Assembly (NCBI GenBank): GCA_013822125.1 | Contig: PNJY01000007.1 | Span: 1 to 51,127 of the forward strand | Length of the DNA: 51,127 bases | Direction: 5' to 3' | Origin: Erythrobacter sp. | GTDB lineage: Bacteria > Pseudomonadota > Alphaproteobacteria > Sphingomonadales > Sphingomonadaceae | Part shown: one piece after another, positions 41,395 to 48,178 of the stretch | How the letters are laid out: each line of letters begins with the position of its first letter | How positions within the stretch are numbered: position 1 is the stretch's first letter | Position numbers and translations under genes: made by a program | The notes under the pieces: generated by a model | What the model saw: only the letters and a program-made list of their open reading frames with translations | Told to the model about the DNA's origin: nothing | Databases searched by the model: none

Positions 41395-42360
41395 TCACCC
41401 TTGCCGATCAACGGAGGAGCTGCCCAGAAGGTCCAGCGCCTGAGTTTCGGTGAGCTGCGCAAATCCATCCGGAAGGCTGACATTGGCGTGCAACACCATG
41501 ATCTGCCGCGTGACATCGTCGGCATCCAGTCCCGCTGCGCGCAGGGTGAGCGCGAGCCGGGCAACCTGCCGCTCGTGACAGGCGAGCACGGCCAGCTCGC
41601 GCGGCCGCCGCGTTGCGCTGGCCATGATCGAGGCAAACAGCGCGAATCCCGCGTGCTCCAGCGCCAGCATCGCCTTGGCATCGCCGTTCAAGGTGGCTGT
41701 CAACCGCGAAAGCAGGCCTGGTCTGCTCGCCCCCTCGTCGTATCCCTTGCGAAGTCGCGCTTCGGTCCTGAACAGGACCTCGGGCCCGTCCGACCGGGCA
41801 AAGTTACTCCATATCTGCAGTGCTTCGTGGAACAGGTCGGCGGTAAGATCGACCAGCGGCAGGTTCATGCGTCGGTGCGACTGCATGAACCTGGCCTGCG
41901 AGGCCATTGCGGTCATCGCCAGTTCTGAGGTCGCTTCATCGCTCGAGGAAATGAGTTCCTGCATCAGCGGCGAGAGCACGGGATCAATGCCAGCCTGCTG
42001 CTCCAGTTGGCGTGCGATCAGCCCCTCCATCGCCAGCGCGTAGCAATGGCTCAGCAAGGTCGAGCTGTTTGCAAGCTTTCCCGCCAGTGCGTCGATCCGC
42101 AGGTCCGTTCCAGCAGGCCCCAGCCTCGCGCCCGTCGCCTGCGCCTGTGCCGCCAGTAGCTGGCGCGCAATGTCGGCAAGCATTCCGCGCATCCGCGCCA
42201 CAAGATCATCGCTGACCAGGGATTGGCCGGGAGTGGCAAGCAGATGTCCCAGCACCGGCGCGACCGAGGCCAAGGCACGATCGCCCAGCGCCAGCTCCTG
42301 ACGCATTACCGCCTCAACATCGTTGCCCTGTGGCGCAGCCTTCATGACAGCCCTGTTCAT
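41395..42360 (-). CDS. alpha-helical cytoplasmic protein of unknown function
   Basis: The 321-residue product is almost all helix with many Ala and Leu residues and no signal or membrane segment. Near the C-terminus AVLACHERQVARLALTLRAAG and the following helices resemble the repeats of DUF2336-type proteins, but the match is weak and I do not assign it. It lies four bases upstream of the kinase-like gene and 24 bases downstream of the nucleotidyltransferase-like gene, so it belongs to the same unit and may be a partner of one of them. Confidence 0.6.
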   Translation of the reverse strand: MNRAVMKAAPQGNDVEAVMRQELALGDRALASVAPVLGHLLATPGQSLVSDDLVARMRGMLADIARQLLAAQAQATGARLGPAGTDLRIDALAGKLANSSTLLSHCYALAMEGLIARQLEQQAGIDPVLSPLMQELISSSDEATSELAMTAMASQARFMQSHRRMNLPLVDLTADLFHEALQIWSNFARSDGPEVLFRTEARLRKGYDEGASRPGLLSRLTATLNGDAKAMLALEHAGFALFASIMASATRRPRELAVLACHERQVARLALTLRAAGLDADDVTRQIMVLHANVSLPDGFAQLTETQALDLLGSSSVDRQG

Positions 42361-42384
42361 CGCGGGAGCATAGCGCGGCTATGG

Positions 42385-43587
42385 TTAAGCCCGCGTTAGC
42401 CCCGGTCGATAGGCAAAAACGAGACAATAGGCGAGCGCCATCAGGGCGAGTGCCTGCAACGTCGGAGCAAGTGCATGCAGCCAGCTTGCAGCCGCCAGGA
42501 TTGCGGCAAACAGCGTCCGGTCCTGCCACAAGGGTGCAATCGAGCTCGGCCCGACGCGTTCGGCCAGTCGCCAGAGCCCGACGATCAGGAAGCCAAGCGA
42601 GACTTGCGCCGGCGGCAGACCGCCACCCCAAGGCCCGACCATGATCAGGATGGCCGAAGCATCGAGCAACAATTTGAACAGGAACACGATATTGCGCGAG
42701 GGCACCGCGCCCAACAAACGCGCCCTGAGCCCACCCAATCCGATCGCAAGCGAGGCCATGAGCGCGGCCAGCGCCAGTGCGACAAAAGCCTCTGCAGTGC
42801 GCGAGTAGTAGGCAAGCGCGATCGCGCCTGCGATCAGCCCCAGGCTTGATCCGGACGAAGCATTTGGACCATGGACGAGTGCCCCAGGAGCCAATCGCCG
42901 CGCCAGCCTTTGTGCCGAGGCATCGAAGGGTCCAAACCAGGAAATATCGTTCGTGCTGCGATCAAGCAGCGCCGCCTCGCGCAATTCGATCTGCCTGGCG
43001 TTGGTAGCAAGCATCAATGTGCCATCCGCCAGCCATTCGGGAGGCATATTGACCAGGGGAGTTCCCGCTTGCAGGGCCAGCCTTAGCAGCAGCGACACCG
43101 TATCGCTGTCGGGCGGCATCTCGGCCAGACCCTCGGCAATCCTGCCCCGCGCAACCAGCAACCCGCCCCAGGCATGGGTGGCGTCGACACGCTCGAACCC
43201 TACGGCGATTCCAGCCTCGGCCGGGACTACTGCCACACCGCGCCGCTCGTTTAGCACGCCGCGTTGCGCCTCCCGGTCGAGGATTACACCACCGGCGATC
43301 ACCACCAGATCCTGATCTGCCGTAACCAGCCCAGCCAGTTGGCGCGGCCCGCCGATCGCCTGAAAATCAAGACCGAAGGCCTCCACCCGTTCGCGAAAGT
43401 GCTCAAGCTGCGGCGACGGCCCGTCGGCAAGGCAAATAACGCGATCACAGCCCAGGTCGCGCGCCAGATCGAGCTGCCATTCGATGATCGGTCGCCCACC
43501 CATTGTGCACCAGGCGCGCGGATCGCCCTCCCCGCCGGACTCATCCGGCTCGCAGCGTTCAATTGTCGAAAGCAATGCCGTGCGCAC
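42385..43587 (-). CDS. degenerate nucleotidyltransferase-like domain fused to a membrane domain
   Basis: Residues 1-190 resemble sugar- or alcohol-phosphate nucleotidyltransferases (GGRPIIEWQLDLARDLGCDRV, and DLVVIAGG), but the N-terminal loop rich in Gly and Arg is missing. Residues 240-400 form about six membrane helices; the CDP-alcohol phosphatidyltransferase motif DG-x2-AR is absent. This layout recalls fusions that make inositol-phosphate lipids, but in degenerate form. Activity is thus doubtful. The start is a GTG at 43587 after AGAGGGGG. It may be specific to sphingomonads. Confidence 0.6.
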   Translation of the reverse strand: MRTALLSTIERCEPDESGGEGDPRAWCTMGGRPIIEWQLDLARDLGCDRVICLADGPSPQLEHFRERVEAFGLDFQAIGGPRQLAGLVTADQDLVVIAGGVILDREAQRGVLNERRGVAVVPAEAGIAVGFERVDATHAWGGLLVARGRIAEGLAEMPPDSDTVSLLLRLALQAGTPLVNMPPEWLADGTLMLATNARQIELREAALLDRSTNDISWFGPFDASAQRLARRLAPGALVHGPNASSGSSLGLIAGAIALAYYSRTAEAFVALALAALMASLAIGLGGLRARLLGAVPSRNIVFLFKLLLDASAILIMVGPWGGGLPPAQVSLGFLIVGLWRLAERVGPSSIAPLWQDRTLFAAILAAASWLHALAPTLQALALMALAYCLVFAYRPGLTRA

Positions 43588-43652
43588 CGTGCAATCCCCC
43601 TCTTTCGACGGGGTTTAGGCTGCACCGAACCTTTGTGCCAAGTGTCTTGTGA

Positions 43653-43967
43653 TCAGTTCCCTGACAGCTTCTGGATGGCTCCGTCGATCTGCCTCAGGAT
43701 TGCCGGATCGCCCGGGACGCCGTCCAACGCCTGCTGCGCCAACTGCATCAGATCTTCAACGTGAAAGCTTGCCGCGAGCCCTTTCAGTCGCATGGCTGCC
43801 ACCGACCAGTTGCCATCACAGCGCGAGCGCCGCAGGAGATCGAGCTGCCGCCGCGCGCTCTCGACAAAGGTCGCGCGCAGCTCCGCGATCAGCGCCGCGT
43901 CGTCGCCCGCAGCCGCCGCGATTGTCGCGTCAAGTGCCCCACTTTCGAATGCCATGTGCAAATCCAT
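43653..43967 (-). CDS. HPt-like four-helix protein without the phospho-histidine
   Basis: The 104-residue protein aligns with histidine phosphotransfer domains over the helix that reads VAAMRLKGLAASF: the L-K-G-x-A pattern is kept, but Met59 stands where the phosphorylated His is expected (AAHTLKGSA). The flanking helices DDAALIAELRATFVESARR and DLMQLAQQALDG fit. It is first in the four-gene unit and lies 58 bases from the divergent TipN-like gene. It could be a non-catalytic binding partner of a response regulator or of the kinase-like protein downstream. Confidence 0.7.
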   Translation of the reverse strand: MDLHMAFESGALDATIAAAAGDDAALIAELRATFVESARRQLDLLRRSRCDGNWSVAAMRLKGLAASFHVEDLMQLAQQALDGVPGDPAILRQIDGAIQKLSGN

Positions 43968-44025
43968 ACCGCAAACAGGGTTAAGCAGGGTTTAACCTGC
44001 CCGCACTTTGGGCTAGATTCCGCAA

Positions 44026-46551
44026 ATGTCAGGCGGAAAACATATCCGGGCCGTAGGCCAGGAAGATGCGAAGCACGCTTCGCCGGGTGTTGAATCAGGG
44101 ACCGGGGCCAATCGCGAGCCCGAGGATCTGCCGGTTCAGGAGCAATGGGAAGAGCCCGAGGAATCGGAATCCACCGCGCGGTTTGGTTGGGTCGCCCCTG
44201 TTCTGGCCACTTTGGCTGCTGTTGCATGGACGGGTTTTTTCGGCTGGACCTATCGTGAGGATATTCTTGCGGGTGGAACGCCTCGCCAGTGGATCGACTG
44301 GGCGATTGACTGGTCGATCCCTGTTCTACTGATCGTCAGCCTGTGGCTACTCGCCATGCGCAACAGCCGCCGCGAATCGGCGCGCTTCGCCAATTCTGCT
44401 GGAATGCTTGCGCGCGAATCTGCCAACCTTGAAACCCGGCTTACGATCGTCAATCGCGAACTCAGTCTGGCGCGCGAGTTCCTTGCCAGCCAGGCTCGCG
44501 GTCTCGAATCGCTGGGCCGCGTGGCTGCCGAACGACTGGCTGCCAATGCAAGTCAGCTACAGGATCTGATCCAGAACAATGGCGCTCAGCTGGATGCGAT
44601 CGCCGGCGTCAGCACCACTGCGCTGACCAATATGGAAAAACTGCGCGACGACCTGCCGGTGATCGCCAATTCGGCGCGCGACGTTTCCAACCAGATCGGC
44701 AATGCCGGCCGCACCGCGCACGAACAGCTTGACCGGTTGATCGCAGGCTTTGATCGGCTCAACCACTTCGGCCTTGCCAGCGAGCGCCAGGTCGGTTCTC
44801 TGACCGGCACGCTCGAAAGCACTATCGGCACCTTCGAGGAGCAGATTGCCCGGTTTGGCGAGCTGGCCGAGGCACGGTTCGAGGCGCTCAGGCATGAGAG
44901 CGAGACCTTCCGCACGACGCTCGACGTCCGCGAGGTCGAAGCATTGGCGGCAGTGCGTAGCCGCGCAGACGAATTACGCAATGGGATCCAAGCATTGCGC
45001 GAGACTCTTGCGAAGCAGGAAGACGAATGCGTTGCCGCTTTCGGCTCGCGCCTCGATACGCTCAAGGGCGAAAGCGAGACGCTGGCCGCGACGCTGCGCC
45101 AGAACGAGGAGGAAGCCTTTGCCGGGATGCGACAGGCAAAGGAACGGCTATATGAGGAGATTGCCGAGGTTGTCGCCAGGCTCGATGCGATCGATCAGCA
45201 GGTGGTCGCTTCGGCACGCACACGGCTTGCGGCACTGATCGAAGAAGCCGGACGGCTCGACGAGCAGATGGCGCGGATCGACGATTCCGCGACGCGCCGC
45301 AGTGCCGAACAGGCAACCCGCACTTCCGAGCTGGCCCAGCAGGGAGAGGCGATTGCGGCACGCATCGAAGAACTCAACAGCCTGTTCGAAACCATTTCTG
45401 CCGGAGCGGAAGGCTCGCGCCAGCAGCTCGATCAGGGGATCGCGGTATTCTCGCAGAATATCGCTGCCAACATGGCTAAACTGCACGAAACCGAAACTGC
45501 ACTGGCTTCGCTGACCGATTCGAGTGTGCGACTGCTTGAAATCCTGCAGTCTGGCGCCCGCCAGAGCCGCGAGGACCTGCCGCGCGCGATCGAAGATGCG
45601 GTAGAAAGCCTTGCCGCGGTCGAACAGCGCGCCATCGCACTCGGCGAAAGGATGGATGAGACGGGCAAGCGTGGTGAGGCCCTGTCCAACTATGTCATCG
45701 CCACAAGCGGCGGCCTCGAAAGCGCGGGCAGCGCGATCGATACGATTTTTGCGCGGTTCACCGACAATAGCGACGCCAGTCGGCAAACGCTTGGTGATTT
45801 GCGCGATTTGCTCGCCCAGCTTGAGCAACGCAGCGCGGTATTGAGCGAGCGGACTCGCGAACAGCTGACGTCGGCAATCAGCCAGCTCGACGAGGCGACG
45901 CGTAACGCGTTTGCAAATCTCGAAACCGCCAATGAAGCGCAACTTGCCAAAGCAGCGCAGCACGTCGGCGAGCGCGCCGCAGAGGCGATTGACCGCGCCC
46001 TGGTGGCGGGCAGCGCCGAGGCCATTGCAACTCTGGAACACGCCGCCGAGAATGCCTCGACCGTCGGACGCGAGGCCGCGCTGCAACTGCGCGACCAGCT
46101 GGCCAAGGTCAACGAACTGGCCGTCAATATCGAGAAGCGCGTCGAGCGCGCCCGCGAATTGGCGCGCGAGCAGACCGACAATGATTTTGCGCGGCGGATG
46201 GCGCTGATCACCGAAAGTCTCAATTCCAACGCGATCGACCTCACGCGCATTCTTTCATCCGAGGTTTCGGACACCGCCTGGAATGCCTATCTCAAGGGTG
46301 ATCGGGGGATATTCACCCGCCGCGCTGTGCGCTTGCTCGACGCCAGCGAAATGCGCGAAATCAGCGCACAGTATCAGCAGGATGAACAGTTCCGCGATCA
46401 TGTGAACCACTACGTCCACGATTTCGAGTTCATGCTGCGCTCTTTGCTGTCGACGCGCGACGGCAATGTGCTGGGTGTGACTGTTCTCAGTTCAGATGTG
46501 GGCAAGCTCTACGTCGCTCTGGCACAGGCGATCGACCGGCTGAGGAGCTGA
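44026..46551 (+). CDS. large coiled-coil membrane protein, TipN-like
   Basis: The 841-residue protein has an acidic N-terminal tail, two membrane helices (about 54-76 and 95-112), then some 600 residues of coiled coil. It ends with a conserved C-terminal domain including AWNAYLKGDRGIFTRRAVRL and VLSSDVGKLYVALAQAI. This matches my memory of alphaproteobacterial TipN-like proteins, in which two helices precede a coiled coil and which mark the new pole in Caulobacter. Polar function here is an inference. It is divergent from the HPt-like gene and ends two bases before the convergent FMN-barrel gene. Confidence 0.6.
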   Translation: MSGGKHIRAVGQEDAKHASPGVESGTGANREPEDLPVQEQWEEPEESESTARFGWVAPVLATLAAVAWTGFFGWTYREDILAGGTPRQWIDWAIDWSIPVLLIVSLWLLAMRNSRRESARFANSAGMLARESANLETRLTIVNRELSLAREFLASQARGLESLGRVAAERLAANASQLQDLIQNNGAQLDAIAGVSTTALTNMEKLRDDLPVIANSARDVSNQIGNAGRTAHEQLDRLIAGFDRLNHFGLASERQVGSLTGTLESTIGTFEEQIARFGELAEARFEALRHESETFRTTLDVREVEALAAVRSRADELRNGIQALRETLAKQEDECVAAFGSRLDTLKGESETLAATLRQNEEEAFAGMRQAKERLYEEIAEVVARLDAIDQQVVASARTRLAALIEEAGRLDEQMARIDDSATRRSAEQATRTSELAQQGEAIAARIEELNSLFETISAGAEGSRQQLDQGIAVFSQNIAANMAKLHETETALASLTDSSVRLLEILQSGARQSREDLPRAIEDAVESLAAVEQRAIALGERMDETGKRGEALSNYVIATSGGLESAGSAIDTIFARFTDNSDASRQTLGDLRDLLAQLEQRSAVLSERTREQLTSAISQLDEATRNAFANLETANEAQLAKAAQHVGERAAEAIDRALVAGSAEAIATLEHAAENASTVGREAALQLRDQLAKVNELAVNIEKRVERARELAREQTDNDFARRMALITESLNSNAIDLTRILSSEVSDTAWNAYLKGDRGIFTRRAVRLLDASEMREISAQYQQDEQFRDHVNHYVHDFEFMLRSLLSTRDGNVLGVTVLSSDVGKLYVALAQAIDRLRS

Positions 46552-46553
46552 CC

Positions 46554-47096
46554 TCAGGCCATTTCTGCCAATTCCTCGCGGGTCCAGCGCGGCGTGATAT
46601 ATTTGGGGCAGTTCCAGTCAAAGCCGCGCAAGTGGAAGATCATCGACCGTTCGACCCGGTCCATCGCCGCAGGCTCGACCAGCTGCTCGCGCACGGCAAA
46701 GTCCCGGTCGGCGATCTCGATCTCGGCAAACAGTTTTAGTCGTCTGCGCCCAGGATAATCCATGAAGAACAGCGAAGCCCGCGGACTGGTGGCTGAATTG
46801 CCCAACGTCACATACTGACGATTTCCGCTCATGTCCGCGATTGCGAAGCTGGACGCGGAGAGCAGCTTGACGAAGCCTTTCGGTCCGCCGCGATGCTGGA
46901 CATAGGGCCAGCCATCTGCGGTCACCGTGGCGAGGTAGAAACTGTCACGCCCGGCAATGAACTCGCGCTCCCTTGGGCCCAAATCAACCTGATCGCCCAT
47001 GCGTGCGCGCATCCGCTCATATGCCTCGAAGCTGCCCGCCTCCGTTTGCTGGCGCAGGGCCGCAGGGCTGAACGCGATATCGAAGAAATTGCTCAT
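46554..47096 (-). CDS. pyridoxamine 5'-phosphate oxidase-family FMN-binding protein
   Basis: The 180-residue protein has the split-barrel pattern of the family: FYLATVTADGWPYVQHRGGPKGF, cut at its core, FAIADMSGNRQYVTLGN and FFMDYPGRRRLKLFAEIEI. Such proteins bind FMN or F420 and act on varied substrates, so a pyridoxamine role is not implied. It overlaps tetR by four bases and is co-transcribed. TetR may control both. Confidence 0.85.
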   Translation of the reverse strand: MSNFFDIAFSPAALRQQTEAGSFEAYERMRARMGDQVDLGPREREFIAGRDSFYLATVTADGWPYVQHRGGPKGFVKLLSASSFAIADMSGNRQYVTLGNSATSPRASLFFMDYPGRRRLKLFAEIEIADRDFAVREQLVEPAAMDRVERSMIFHLRGFDWNCPKYITPRWTREELAEMA

Positions 47097-47665
47097 TCGC
47101 CCTCTCCCAGCAAGGAGGAGCGGATCATTTCGAGCGCTTCATCAAACAGCGAAGAATCGCCGGTTCCACGCACCATGACCAGCGAGCCCTGGAGGAGCAT
47201 CACCGCTCGCCGCGCCGCCATGCGCGCTTGCCCCTCGCCCTGTCCGGCATCGCGCGCGACGCGGGCGAAGCTGCGCGTCAGCCGATCGAACATGGTGGTG
47301 ATCATCGGGGTGAAGGCATTGCTGGCGATATGCCCCGCCGCCAGCATGTTGAGCAGGCACGCCTGCTTGCCGCCCGCGTAAAAGCGCTTCAGCGCATCGA
47401 GTGCCTGTGCAACCCGGCGTTCCGGCGGCCCCTCGCCTTCGAGCACATGCAGAACCTGCACATCAAGCGAATCGGCAGCCGATTGCAGCACCGCCTGCGC
47501 CATCTCCTCCTTGCCGCCCGGGAAGCGGTGGTAAAGGCTGGCCTTCTTGAGCCCTGCGGCATCCGCCAGCAACGAGAGCGATGCAGCTTCATAGCCGACC
47601 TCGCGGAAGGTCGTGGTCAGTCTGGCGAGCAGTTCATCATCATCGATTGCCTGGGCGCGTCCCAT
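47093..47665 (-). CDS. TetR/AcrR-family transcriptional regulator
   Basis: The 190-residue protein has an N-terminal HTH: FREVGYEAASLSLLADAAGLKKASLYHRFPGGKEEM in two parts, with the recognition helix ending in SLYHRF. The C-terminal helical domain has several Met residues and one Cys (KQACLLNMLAAGHI), a possible sensor site. The gene is divergent from dsrE; two matching operators lie between them, indicating self-control. Confidence 0.92.
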   Translation of the reverse strand: MGRAQAIDDDELLARLTTTFREVGYEAASLSLLADAAGLKKASLYHRFPGGKEEMAQAVLQSAADSLDVQVLHVLEGEGPPERRVAQALDALKRFYAGGKQACLLNMLAAGHIASNAFTPMITTMFDRLTRSFARVARDAGQGEGQARMAARRAVMLLQGSLVMVRGTGDSSLFDEALEMIRSSLLGEGE

Positions 47666-47679
47666 GTCAAATTCCTTTT

Positions 47680-47750
47680 CCGAATGATCGGTAAAATATC
47701 ATTGACATGTGTTACGTCAAGCCATAATCGACGTTTTACCGATCGTTCGG
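47680..47750. promoter_or_regulatory. divergent tetR/dsrE promoters with two inverted operators
   Basis: CCGAATGATCGGTAAAA at 47680-47696 is repeated in inverse at 47734-47750 (16 of 17 identical); the core ACCGA-N4-TCGGT of the second site is palindromic. On the plus strand TTGACA (47702-47707) serves as -35 with CATAAT near 47723. On the minus strand TTGACG (47720-47715), 16 bases and TATTTT (47698-47693) form the tetR promoter. Each operator covers the start region of one promoter. TetR probably represses both genes. Confidence 0.7.
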
Positions 47751-47772
47751 TTATTATTATAAGGAAGCTCCC

Positions 47773-48144
47773 ATGACCAAAACCGCAATTGTTGTGCTCG
47801 CCGATATCCAGGGCGAAGAATCGCTTGGCCGCGTGTTCAACGCCATGTTCCTCGCCTATGAAATGAATGAAAACGGGCAGAATGCCACACTCATTTTCCA
47901 GGGTGCAGGCGTGCGTTGGCCGGCGGAACTGAGCAAGCCCGGCCATCCCGGCCACGATCTTTATCAGGCGGTGTTGCCGATTGTGCGCGGCGCATGCGGC
48001 GGCTGTGCCGATGTGTTCGGTGCGACCGAAAGCCTCGCCAACACCGGCCTCGAACTGATCCGCGAGCGCGAAATTCCCGGCGTTGGCGGCATCATCGACC
48101 TGTCGCAATACACCCGCGATGGCAGTCAGCTCATCACGTTCTGA
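47773..48144 (+). CDS. DsrE-family protein
   Basis: The 123-residue protein has a DsrE-like fold: KTAIVVLADIQGEESLGRVF opening strand and loop, ATLIFQGAGVRW, and RGACGGCADVFGA with two Cys that could carry sulfur. DsrE relatives transfer sulfur or bind nucleotides; the role here is unknown. AAGGAAG precedes the ATG. The gene is likely repressed by the divergent TetR and responds to whatever TetR senses. Confidence 0.88.
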   Translation: MTKTAIVVLADIQGEESLGRVFNAMFLAYEMNENGQNATLIFQGAGVRWPAELSKPGHPGHDLYQAVLPIVRGACGGCADVFGATESLANTGLELIREREIPGVGGIIDLSQYTRDGSQLITF

Positions 48145-48152
48145 ATGTTGCA

Positions 48153-48178
48153 GAGGGGTGAGGCATTGCTCACCCCTC
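48153..48178. terminator. bidirectional terminator between dsrE and uvrC
   Basis: GAGGGGTGAG and CTCACCCCTC form a perfect 10-bp stem with a GCATTG loop. It starts eight bases after the dsrE stop and reaches into the uvrC stop codon. No T-run follows. Confidence 0.65.
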
